Shown: in pieces, positions 1 through 9,965 of the stretch
Position numbering within the stretch: the stretch's first letter is position 1
How the letters are laid out: each line of letters opens with the position of its first letter
Assembly (NCBI GenBank): GCA_027924585.1
Contig: BSBM01000232.1
Coordinates: 27,924,501-27,988,500, forward strand
Source: Larix kaempferi
Taxonomy: Eukaryota > Streptophyta > Pinopsida > Pinales > Pinaceae
Length of the DNA: 64,000 bases
Direction of reading: 5' to 3'
Translations under genes and position numbers: made by a program
The notes under the pieces: model-generated
What the model saw: only the letters and a program-made list of their open reading frames with translations
Databases searched by the model: none
Told to the model about the DNA's origin: nothing

Positions 1-4
1 AATG

Positions 5-130
5 AAACAAGTAGAAAACTTAATAAAGATGTTTAACTGAATTGTGTTGATTATGGAAAGTAGAAAACTTGATAAAGATATTTTGATTATGGAAACAAGT
101 AGAAAACTTGATAAAGATATTTATTATTAA
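5..130. repeat. Short direct repeats, about 20-bp core x3
   Basis: The core TAGAAAACTTGATAAAGAT occurs at about 12 (one mismatch), 61 and 100. The last two copies are 39 bp apart with matching spacer, so this is a small local duplication in A-rich DNA. No coding signal is present. Confidence 0.7.
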
Positions 131-1340
131 TCCAAATCTTAAACCATGAACATCTTAATTATTTGTAAGAATGGAAACTAATCCTATGATAATTAGATGA
201 AACTATCAAAAACTAAAACAACTTAAGAAATGGAATTATTAACTATTACTTGGAAGACAAACTATCTAGAAATAAGACTAATAAATTCTGAACAGTAACT
301 AATTAGCAGATCAGATTGAAGAATTGAAGTTTGGAAGAAGGTTGGAAGAAAGTTTCAATAAGAAAGTAGGAGAAAGGAGGAAATAATAACAAGACTTAAT
401 TAAGAACTTCAAGTAACATGAAATAAACGTTAAATTACATCTAAAATTGTTGAGGAGTAAGAAGAATTATGATTGAAGGGCAGAAGAAATTAGATTCAGA
501 AGAAGGCCTAAAATAATGCAGAAAGTAAACAGGTCCAAATGATGATCCGAATGCCTGTCTGAATGGCGGTCCGAATGAGAGTCTGAATAGAGGAAAACAT
601 TTTAAAGTGAGGAAAAGGAATAATTTTGGTTGATTTAAGTACCAGCTGGCTTTATGCAAATGATCCTACAGTGCACAGAAAGCAATCGATGATTATGTAG
701 AAGCTAAACTAACAAGAAGTTAATTACTCTAATCATTATCTAAGAGAGGAACTATTTCTATTGGAGCAAAATGATGGAAGATAGAAGTCACCTACAGAGA
801 CAGAGGAATGATTTCTATGAGAAGTAGGAAGAAGGTTAAGATGGAAGAAGGAAGAATTAACCTACAACAAAATAGAAGGAAAACTAATAGAAGAGAAGAG
901 AAAGAAAGGAATGCTAACTATGGAAGAATTTGGAAGCAATATCCAACTACAAATGATGGAAGAAGGATTGAAAGTAAACTACAAATTATTAAGCTGTTGG
1001 TCGACCATTTCCTAGTTCAGAAGAAGAGGGATTATATTAACAATAGAATATTTAATTACAGAGGAATGAGGATGACCTACACAGGAAAAATGAAGTTAAT
1101 TACACACACAGGAAAACAAACTAGTTAATTGCAGAAAAGAAATGCAAAAAAAGATAACAAAACCTCTGGTTGATCAGGAGCCCTTCCTAGCAATCAGAGG
1201 TGAGACTTAAATCAGCTTAAAGGACTATCAACAAAACAATTACGAAACTGGAACTTCCATTAATTAATAAAAAGTTACTGCTACAGTCTAGATGGTACTC
1301 TACTCTATCTCTGTATATATTTGGATATGGATCTACATTT
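131..1340. other. A-rich region without a recognisable gene
   Basis: The plus strand is strongly A/G rich. The longest open frame (808-1128, plus, 106 codons) is Lys/Arg/Asn rich, has no recognisable domain and looks compositional. The region may be U5 or leader of a minus-strand LTR element whose promoter-like motif lies at 1354-1364, but no second LTR copy was found in the window. Confidence 0.5.
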
Positions 1341-1353
1341 CTCCATAGGAGAT

Positions 1354-1364
1354 GCCTTTATATA
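1354..1364 (-). promoter_or_regulatory. Possible LTR TATA box
   Basis: On the minus strand the sequence reads TATATAAAGGC, a good plant TATA match. It could be the promoter of the missing 3' LTR of element B, but it does not align by eye with the B 5' LTR around 12512-12522, so the assignment stays open. Confidence 0.3.
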
Positions 1365-1369
1365 ATTTT

Positions 1370-2320
1370 ACAATGGGAGAGAGGGTCAACGAAGTCGACC
1401 TCTCTAAAAATAGAGGGCTTTAATGTCATACAACAGCTGCAAGGTGGCTCACGACAACGCACAGGCCAGTTTCCTACTTCCACGGCGTCGACCCTACCCA
1501 ATATGAACAACTGCGTGTTTGTTTCCTTCAACCATGGGTAGAGTGTTAGCTGGCGAGTTGGATGAACGGAGGAGAGGACTGTTGGAGCGTCAACGTGGAC
1601 AGAGCGAAGGCAGACAAGGATTCTCTAGAACGTTGGCATGAGAAGGTAACGTGATACTAGGCTGAATGCGCAGGAAAATCAGAGTTGGAGCGTGGACGTG
1701 GAGAAGAGGTGTGTTGTCGAGCTCAGTAGGCATGGGGATGAATCTTCTAGAGCAACGGTTCATTAACCATCAACATCACATGGAAAATAGAACCCACGTG
1801 TCTTCCTCTTCATTCAATGGTCTAAGATGTGTCAACCATGGATTTCGCAGGTTGAACGAAGGGCTGAACGATAAGCTGAACGCGTTTTAACTTAACACAT
1901 AAGCACGCGGTCTGAATGAAGGGTCATTTGAGAAACCCAGCCTGCAAATTAAAACATAAATACCAATTATGCCCATAAAATGACACTTTAACATAAATAA
2001 AATATAACGAAATGTGAACAAGATTTGCGTAATAGGTAAATATGTGCATACCTGGACTGTTTGATGGGATGAATGGCCAATAAAACAACTTACTATAGCA
2101 AAAATGATATAAATAATGCCATTTCGAGTAGATTAGATGAAAAAAAATAATGACAAAATGGACGTCAACAAAGCTTCCCACTCAAGGTGATCTTGAGTAT
2201 TCTCAACCGGATGGCCGGAAGTGCTACGCAACATCTTTCTTCAAGGAATTTCATGCACATGGGGACTGAATGCATACGTGGAATAATATTTGACTAGTGT
2301 TCAAGTCTACTGGTGAACAT
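1370..2320. other. Unassigned sequence left of element B coding part
   Basis: No protein similarity was recognised. The region should contain the 3' LTR boundary and polypurine tract of element B (which would read as a pyrimidine run on the plus strand), but neither could be placed with confidence. Confidence 0.4.
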
Positions 2321-2324
2321 GAAG

Positions 2325-3054
2325 CTTCAACTTTTTGGGTGTAAGACCGAGAGGATGAAGAATTTTGGGTACGGAAGCATATTTTGCACCTTTTTCTTTG
2401 AAAGGGTGCCTTCCATGATTATGGGGATGTTCCTGCCATGATTATGGGGATGGCTTTGCCCCCACTTAACCCCCGTGAGCCACTGATGGGTCGATGGGGA
2501 GAGATCTTCCTCCGCCAAGGTGGTGGCAAGATCAACTTTTTCTATAGTGAGGATGATTTCTAGGCGTGGTGGGACCGGAAGGTACTAGCTCTCGAGCAGT
2601 TCCCATATGCAGGCATAGACTTCTGCAACAATCCAAAGCTGGCTCTCCTTCCAGGAGCAGCCTGGAGAGAGATTGGTAAGTTTGTTTTTCAAAAATGATT
2701 TAATTATTTAATTTTTTCAATTTTATATATATTATTTTTATGATAAGTTTGAAGTATTGAAACAAAATGCCATATGCAGATGTTGGACAAGTGCGTCCTG
2801 AGGGACACCCCTATACCTTTGTGAGACCAGTTATAGTAGGGGCAGCTGATGCCATGCTGGAAAACATAGAGGGGAAGAGGATTCGGTCTTCTCATGACAT
2901 TCCGACATACAGGATCGAGTGGATGCCGCTCGACATGTAGGAGAATGTGGTGGGTGTGCCCCCAGAATGGATTCGGCTACTGAGGAAAGTAGCTAGGCTG
3001 TTCATTTTCTATCGAGAGGCAGCAGAGGCAGATGAGGCCCCTCCTTCTCCATAG
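2325..3054 (+). pseudogene. Antisense ORF in Tat element B, resembling plant mobile-domain (PMD) protein
   Basis: This plus-strand ORF lies downstream of, and opposite to, the pol of element B. The first exon reads in one frame through motifs such as FGYGSIFCTFFFERVP and LMGRWGEIFLRQGGG, a style I associate with plant mobile-domain (aminotransferase-like) proteins; this is recognition by eye, not a search. A GT-AG intron at 2676-2779 (104 nt) joins the exons in frame (GAG ATT G|AT GTT). Second-exon residues include WMPLDM and VPPEWIRLL. It is broken by a frame change near 2430, where a short stretch is imperfectly duplicated, and by in-frame TAG codons at 2561 and 2938; the last stop is at 3052. 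Antisense extra ORFs in this position are known in some plant Ty3/gypsy elements. Captured host sequence is the alternative. Confidence 0.5.
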
Positions 3055-3225
3055 GAGAAGGATATATCTATGTATATTTTTGAGGCCATTGAGCCCAATT
3101 TTGTATATTATGACATGACTCTGTGACAGACTTATGACCCAAACTCATGTTATTTTTTGATACGGATTATATATATAGTATCGGTGTTATTTACATGTGT
3201 GTTATTGTCTTTTATGCATGAATTA

Positions 3226-3651
3226 TTATGTATGCGAATGATGCAAATGCCAATATAAAACATAGTTTGCAAATGAATTAGCTAATGCATTCAAATTTAT
3301 TGGAATATGTTGATATGTGATGTAATCAAACTGTCTCTCAAGTAACTTAACGTGCAAAAACTGACATAGCAAAGTAGGATCTCTAACCTGATAAACACCC
3401 ATTAACTGAAAAACAACTAACTGCGAGTCAAGCCATACCTCCAAATGTGAAATGCCATGGAACATAGCATCTCGGAGTAGCTCTATGACTACACTATATT
3501 TAGCCACATTGTTCATTGTGGCACCTAAACAAGCCCCTCCCGAAGAAACCAGTTGGCCAGTTGGTGAGTAAATAACCCAAGCAGCTGTGGCCAACTAACA
3601 GGTGTGGTGGCTAGCGCCATCAGCAAACCCTATAAAGTGTTTAGTCGACAT
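3226..3651 (-). pseudogene. Additional (archaeal-type) RNase H ORF of element B
   Basis: A separate ORF of about 141 codons with its own ATG lies about 100 nt downstream of the pol stop. It carries the RVT_3/archaeal RNase H pattern that some plant Tat retrotransposons acquired in addition to the pol RNase H: FADGAS at the N terminus (first Asp), GATMNNVAKY, a LDSQL motif (third acidic residue) and INLNALANSFAN near the C terminus. The Glu expected in NNVAEY is Lys, and the Asp expected in N..AD..A is Asn, so two of four metal-binding acids are lost. An in-frame TAG lies about 19 codons in. The copy is therefore inactive. Its position 3' of integrase as a stand-alone ORF helps classify the Tat subgroup. 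Confidence 0.8.
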
Positions 3652-3751
3652 TTGAAACATAAATCAATAGATGCATAAGACGTAACGACAACCGTAAACA
3701 AAGCTAACTCTACAAAATGTATAGCTATAATACATGAAAAAACACATATGC

Positions 3752-5060
3752 CTAGGCATAGTACTTCTTCAGGTAGATCCCATTTCTAGGCTCGGGAAAC
3801 TTATTACCTTCATAGTCTGTTAACTCGCATGCACCCTTCTTCAGAACCTTAGAAACTATGTAGGGATTGAGCCACATGGACTTAAACTTTCCAACTCCTA
3901 TAGGTTCCTTGTCCTGATCCCAGAGCAGAACAAGGTCTCCCTCGAGAAAAACCCTAGGTCTGACAGAATTATCATACTGTCCCTTGACTCAGTTCTTATG
4001 TGATTCATTTGTTGTGAGCGCGTCACAGTGCTACTCATCCAGATTTTCTAAATGCAGCAAACGCTCTTCCAAGACTGAAGTGTTAGGTAGTAGTTGGACA
4101 ACCAACTTCAATGAAGGAATCTCGCACTCAACTGGAATGACTGCTTCTATCCCATGCACAAGTTGGAAGGGAGAGAACCCGGGTAGCAGTATTTACATTG
4201 GCTCAGTAGGCCCAAAGAGCAAGATACAACATAATGTGCCAGTTAGTTCTACTGGCATTAACGGTCCTTTGTAAGATGGTCTTCAAAGTATTATTGACCA
4301 CTTCAACCTGACCATTCACCTGCGGGTAAAACGAAGATGAATGTTCTTGCCGAAAACCTAACATGGTGTATAGATCGGTCATCATATTGTTCTAAAAATG
4401 ACGATCGTGATTAGTCACGATCTCTTTGGGTATACCAAATCTTGTAATGATCTGGTTGAAAATGAAATAAGCGGTTGTTTCACCATCTTCCTTAATAGTA
4501 GGCAATGCCTCGGCCCACTTGGTGAAGTAGTCGAAGGCAACAATGATATGGTGATGACCTCCAACCGAAACTGGATTACAATTCATAAAATCAATCCCCC
4601 ACTTGGTGAAGGGGCCTGCTGTGATTACAGGATGGAGAGGAGCTAGGTGTGCTCTCATCTTCCTGGTGAAAAATTGACATTTCTGGTAGTGTTTCACAAC
4701 TTCCACACCATGTTTGAATATTGTGGGCCAAAAATAACTGGCACACAGTATTTTATGGGTTGTTGCCAACCCAAAAAGATGACCCCCACAGGCTCCATTG
4801 TGAGCATCATTCAATACTGATTCTGCTTCCTTCAGGGTCAAACAATGGCGTAAGATGGAATCTACCCCACGTCTGTACAAAGTGTTAGAAACGATGAGGT
4901 AGTTCTTCAAATGACTCTTAATTTTGCGTCGTTCATCCCTAGAGAAAGTGGTGGGACACCTCAAAGTCTGGATATATACTAGGATATCCCCATACCATGG
5001 GTCAGAGGATGCAAAGAGAAAGATATGTTCATCCAGGAATGATGAATCTTCCTCAACGTG
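3752..5060 (-). pseudogene. pol: Integrase of element B
   Basis: This is the C-terminal part of the polyprotein. The HHCC zinc domain reads HNGACGGH then YFWPTIF then KHYQKC, so the first Cys of the CxxC pair is replaced. The catalytic core shows WGIDFMNC (first Asp), VTNHDRHF where VTDHG is expected (second Asp changed to Asn) and NGQVEVVN (Glu). A TAG follows DRHF, and a TGA replaces Arg after LWAY (element F has CGA there). Near 4200 a frameshift moves the reading frame; the C-terminal domain then continues through VFLEGDLVLLWDQD and GKFKSMWLNPYIVSKV to the stop at 3752, after YLKKYYA. No chromodomain follows, which fits Tat rather than chromovirus. Confidence 0.85.
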
Positions 5061-6938
5061 TACTATGTCACTAGGGAATTCAGAAATCAGTTTGGCGAAC
5101 ACCAGGGATTTCTTTGACTTAGCGGACTGAAAAACCAAGTCAAATTCTTGTAGGATTACAATCCATTTATTAAATTTCCCACCGATTATGCGTCGAGTGA
5201 GAACATATTGAAATGGGTTGACCTCTGCAACCACTGCGGTAGTTCGCAATAATATATAGTGATGTAGCCTATGGACCGCATAGACAAGAGCTACTGCCAA
5301 CTTCTCTACGTGAGAATACTTTATCTCAGGGGCCATCAAGGCGCGCGAAAAATAATAAATGACATTCTCTTGAAGCTTGCCATCCTCCTGACCAAGTACT
5401 ATGCCTATTGTGTATACTGATGTAGCCAGATATAAGAGGAAATCCTTCGTATAGTCTGGTGGGCTTAATAAGGGGGCTGAAAGTAATTCTTTTTTCAAGG
5501 CCTCAAATGATGTTTGAGCAGCCTCATCTCACAAAATGTAGGTGTCTTGTTTAAGTAGTCTCATGAAACCTTTTGTAATTTTGGCATAGTTAATGATTAA
5601 GCGTCTCAAGAAGTTGGACATGCCCTGCAGACTTTGAAGTTGTCTCAGGGTTTGAGGAGGAGGCAAATTTACAATCGCCTCAATTTTCAATGGATCCACC
5701 TTTATGCCACGACTAGATACTATGAAACCCAGTAATCGTCCAGATTCGACTCATAATACACATTTGTTGGGATTCAATCGAATCTTGTAGTATCTGCACC
5801 TTTCAAACACAAGTCTTAAATGGTCAGGATGCTCCCATCTCTTGTGAGATCGCGCTGGGAGATCATCAAGGTAAGGTTCGACTACGCGCTTGATGTCATG
5901 AAAAGAAAAATTCATTGCTCACTGAAAGGTAGCTCCAACATTCTTCAAGCCAAATGGCATCTTCCAATAGGCAAAGGTTCCCCAAGGACAAATAAAAGTT
6001 GTCTTGTGTTGGTCTTCAGGTTTGATCTGTATCTGATTATATCCTGAAAACCCATCCATGAAAGAGAACATTTCATGGCCCGCACACGCATCGATGATCT
6101 GATATATGAATGGTGTGGGGTAATTGTCTTTCGTACAAGCTTTATTTACGTCCCGGAAGTCAGTACAGACTCTAATGGTACCTTTCTTTTTGTCTACCGA
6201 AACAGGATTTGACACCCATTCCATCATAGCTATCAGATAGATAAATCCGGCTTTGAGCAATTTCTCTACTTTTGCCTTGATGGTAGCTGCTTTTCGAGGG
6301 TTAACTGGATTGAGCTTATGTCTCACAGGTTTAACGTTGGGATACATTGTGATGAAATGCTCAATAATGGCGGGGTCAATTCCTGGCATCTCCTCGTAAG
6401 ACCAGGCAAAAACGTTGCAGAATTCTTTAAAGAGATTGGTATACAAAATGATCTCCTTAGGAGAATAGTTTGCTCCAATGAAAATATTTTCCACGACCCC
6501 CGGTTTGATGGAAATGTTGATCGGAATGGTTCTCGATATATTTGCCATATTCCCTTCGGCATAAATAGCTTTTGAAGTAGAAGGGATAGCGGACAAATCA
6601 ACATTCCCACCGGGTTTCATAGAAAACTCACCTCTCTCAATCCTGTCCAGGTCAGGAAGAAAATAAGACCTATGGTGCATGTGTTCCCAAGGATGCTTTA
6701 GGCCACTCATTGCTCCCAAGATCACCTCATCAGAGGGAAAAAAAGTGTCTAGACTGTCAAAAGAGTGGATAGAGTCCACTGACCATGCAGGAGCATAGTC
6801 CATATTTGACTCAGCAGAGACCAATGGAGTCACGATATGTTCTGTTGCAGCATGTTGTGAATCTAAGTAAGCCACCTCTGCAACAGATAAATGCACAACT
6901 AGTTCTAATTCAGTGGGGAGAATCCACGGATCTGTCAT
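5061..6938 (-). pseudogene. pol: Reverse transcriptase and RNase H of element B
   Basis: The RT runs from KLLKAGFIY through EWVSNPV, GTIRVCTDFRDVNKAC, FSFMDGFSGYNQI and FAYWKMPFGLKNVGATFQ to the polymerase box YLDDL near 5860. The RNase H region follows, with LLSPPDYTKDF, NVIYYFSRAL, YSHVEKLAVALVYAVHRLRHY-like sequence and a final EFDLVFQSAKS. In-frame stops include TGA just after ATFQ at 5919 (element F has CGA) and TGA before DEAA (element F has TGG). The N-terminal part links protease to RT with no recognised domain. This enzyme would copy element RNA to DNA in cytoplasmic particles if it were intact. Confidence 0.88.
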
Positions 6939-7070
6939 TGGAATGACCGTGAAAATCTTAGACGAAGAACATTCTTCAGAACCAATAAAATGAACAGGAA
7001 AAGGTAGGTCAAAAGTGCCTATTAATGACCCATAGAGACCTTCTCATAAACTCTCAGTAACTAGGTGGGA

Positions 7071-7754
7071 CTAATCAACCAACAGAATGGATGAATCCGA
7101 TGAAGTCTGGTTATTCTTTCGAGTAAACGAAAGTTGATAAATTGTGATGATCCTGCCTTCATGAGGGAACATTAAAACTTGGAAAACGGTCGATGGCACA
7201 GCCTGCATGGCATATGTCCAGCTCCTACCCAACAAAAATTTGTAGTCAAGTGGAGCATCCAGAACTTCAACCTCTACAGATACTAGTTTGCCTGCAAGTT
7301 CAACATCAAATGATGGTAAGACTCCGTGTGGACGGAAAGATCTTCCATCAAAGGAAGTAAGTACCGTGTTCGAGGGGGCTAACTTAGGTTCACCTAAAGC
7401 CTCCGAACAAGAAATGGACATTACGCACATAGACGCGCCCTCATCTACAACAGCTCGTCCAAAGGTCTTGGGACCATGTATTACCTCTATTTGGAGAGCG
7501 ACATGATACGAAAACTGGGGTTTGATATTGGTCATATCAAACCGAGCAAGCATATTGGATGAATCTACACTCTCGATCGCTGGGAGAAGTGCACTGCGTT
7601 GCAATGGGAAACTTTGCAATACTTCTAAAGTGGACATGGCACAAGGGGTTTGGGCTAAACCCTCCACAACATTATAGTTGGGGGTATCCCGCACGTTGGG
7701 GTTATGCACAACCCATTTGTAGACACCTTTCGGGATATTCGGTAATGAATCCAC
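7071..7754 (-). pseudogene. pol: Protease region of element B
   Basis: The retropepsin-like aspartic protease matures the gag-pol polyprotein. The active-site motif is VVDEGASMCVMS at about 7420-7455, with Asp-Glu-Gly-Ala-Ser where most retropepsins have Asp-Thr/Ser-Gly. The flap and second half contain FDGRSFRPHGVLPSF and LDYKFLLGRSW. The segment shares its frame with gag and RT but ends at a premature TAG at 7071. Elements C and F have the same DEGAS motif, so it is a family trait and not a mutation of this copy. Confidence 0.82.
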
Positions 7755-7756
7755 CG

Positions 7757-9965
7757 GTCTCTTAGTGTGGAGAGGGGTAGATGACTCAGGAACATCCTTC
7801 TGCTGCGGATCCGGGGTATAATTTCTAGCTCAAGTTTGCAAAAGAGCATATGAATTAACCATATTAATGAATGACTGATCAACAAATGAGGCATGAGGTA
7901 TGCCCCCAACACTAGAGTTGCCAGAAGCTGAACTTTGTCCGTGAGGGAATGGATCTTTCAAGACAGCTGGTTTCTTCTCACAAAGCAGCTTCTGGGCTTC
8001 TTCCATTAGAGGACATTGATGGGTAAGGTGGTCTTCTTTGCATAGCTTGCAAGGGAACTTCACTTTCCTTTTTTCCTTTTTACCCTCCTCGACATTCTCT
8101 GTTTTTTTGGGATTTTGGTGGTTCCCCTCCCCTTTCTTGCCCTTTTTTTTGTTGTTGGGATGCCGAGGGCCCTTTTGATTTGTCTGCACTTGTTGTACAA
8201 ATTCTGTTGTTGAAAGGGAGGCTGCAACAGAAGTTGCTTCTGCAACAGACTGTTTGACTGACAAGGCGTGAACCTGCTTTGTTAAAGCATCAAACGATGC
8301 AGAGTCTACTGAACCCACAATGCCATCAGCATGTGGTCCAAGTTTAGGTTTACCTAAGTCTGTGTTAGACCTTGGTGCATCAGGAATAATCTCATATAAG
8401 AGCCCAGATTGAGCATATACCAAGTCAAGTTGCTGAGTTCTTAAGATAGCTTCCTCTTCGGAGGACACCCCTGAAGTTGCAACTTCCTTAGAAATATAAG
8501 GAAGGAGTGATTTGAGATACCACTCTAATAAAAATGCTAGAGGGATGTCAGCTTTAATGAGCTTCTTTCTCCTTCGCCACTCCTGAATGTGGTTAGATAG
8601 GTGAGTGGATTTGTTCTATCGGAAGGTTTACAGAAGGTCTGTACCGGCATCATACCGTATAGGAAGTTGAAAGTGATTCAGAAAAAAAGTAGCTAGATCC
8701 CAAAAGGGGCCATAAGCAGCTGTAGGCAGTTCAATGTACCATTTGGCTGCGACACTTGTCAAGGTTCTTTGAAAGAGCCTCAATCGGATGGAATCATCAT
8801 TCAGCTAATTCGAGGAGCACTAGAGATGAAACGTCATGACATGATCACCTGGATCCTCGCCAGTCTTTCCTTCAAAATTTGGAATGTCTGAGGGAAACTT
8901 AGTGGGAACAGGTGGCCATGCAGGATTATGGCACACAGGGTCATTAGTGAGTTTTGAGAGATCTGGCAAGTTCAAAGTTGCTAGAAAAGGTAAACGTGGT
9001 CATGTCGATGGCATTTGATAGACAAGAACCTGGTATTGGGAATTTCCCACTACCTGGTTCGTGTACTGTTGGTTGGGGTTGCCCCCATCCATCGGTTGTG
9101 AGGTAAAAGCATTAAAATTTCTCCACCCAAAAGAAAGTGGATTACTTCCTGGGGAAGTGGTCCATTGTGGCTGGGTATTAACCCCACCGTATTGTGGATT
9201 AATAATATTACCCCCTCCTCCCGCAAACAGAGAGAAAGGGATACTCCTTATAGGTATATTTAATGGATTTACATTGTAACCTGCATAGGGGTTAAAGCCA
9301 GGTGTAGTTGTAACAGATGATGTTGTCATCGTACCCATAACAGGCATAGATGCTGAAGGGATCGATCCTGCAATAGATGTGGAAGAAATAGTCTGAGTTA
9401 TACCCTGGAACTGTTGTGTAACAAGAGGATGAGTGAAATTCACTGCAGGAATCCCTGTCAAAGGGACATTATTTGGTCCAAAAGTAGGGGTAGAAATTGA
9501 AGTAGATGTCGAATCTTGTGAGCTCGGCATGCCTAGAGTACCAACATTAAAACTAAAGGACGGAGTCGAAGCAGAAGCAGTATGCGAAGAAGAACTTCCT
9601 GCTCATCTCTGGATTAGTCATGGTGTAACCAGGTGTAAACAAGTACGCACTGTACTCAGGTTGTCCTAGAAATCCTACAGGTACCAGTAGTGGATCGTTG
9701 GGTCCAGTCAAGTGAGGTTTGAAAGGAGTGATAAACTCTCTAGAAGTTAAGTCCTCAACCTCAACAGTATCAAAGACCTGTTGATCCTGAACTCTAGGAT
9801 GTGGTTCTCTAAGTACTTATGTTTCGCCCATAAGTTCAAATGAACCACGGGAATCCGTACTTCGGCGTCGCGGTGGCGGTGGAGGCTCCACAATGAGTGG
9901 GGGAAGGTTTTGCAACCTCCGAGACCTACAAAAAGGTTGGTCCTCCACAACTATATAAAAAGAAA
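7757..9965 (-). pseudogene. gag: Gag of element B
   Basis: The N terminus contains a CRSRRLQNLPPL stretch matching RRSRRLAGLKPF in element F. A Gly/Asn/Pro-rich region follows (9000-9530), then the retrotransposon capsid domain (about 8960-8470; LRLFQRTLTSVAAKWYIELP and ISKEVATSGVSSEEEA). A zinc knuckle CKLCKEDHLTHQC lies near 8010-8050, preceded by Lys-rich basic sequence. The knuckle has CX2CX3HX4C spacing. Several in-frame stops occur in the capsid part; FHL-stop, and the TAG after TFR, replace Trp TGG and Gln CAG of element F. No ATG is visible at the N terminus: the aligned position is GTG, as in F. Confidence 0.82.

Noticed and set aside
808-1128. 106-codon plus-strand ORF
   Set aside because: Lys/Arg/Asn-rich composition follows the A-rich strand. 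No domain, splice context or homologous copy seen.
1354-2300. Assigning 1-2300 as the 3' LTR of element B
   Set aside because: Its TATA-like region and flanks do not align by eye with the B 5' LTR at 12039-12960, so the pairing could not be supported.
6318-6610. ORFs on the opposite strand or in other frames over the RT of element B (and similar overlaps over F and E)
   Set aside because: Shadows of the clear pol frame; no independent domain content.
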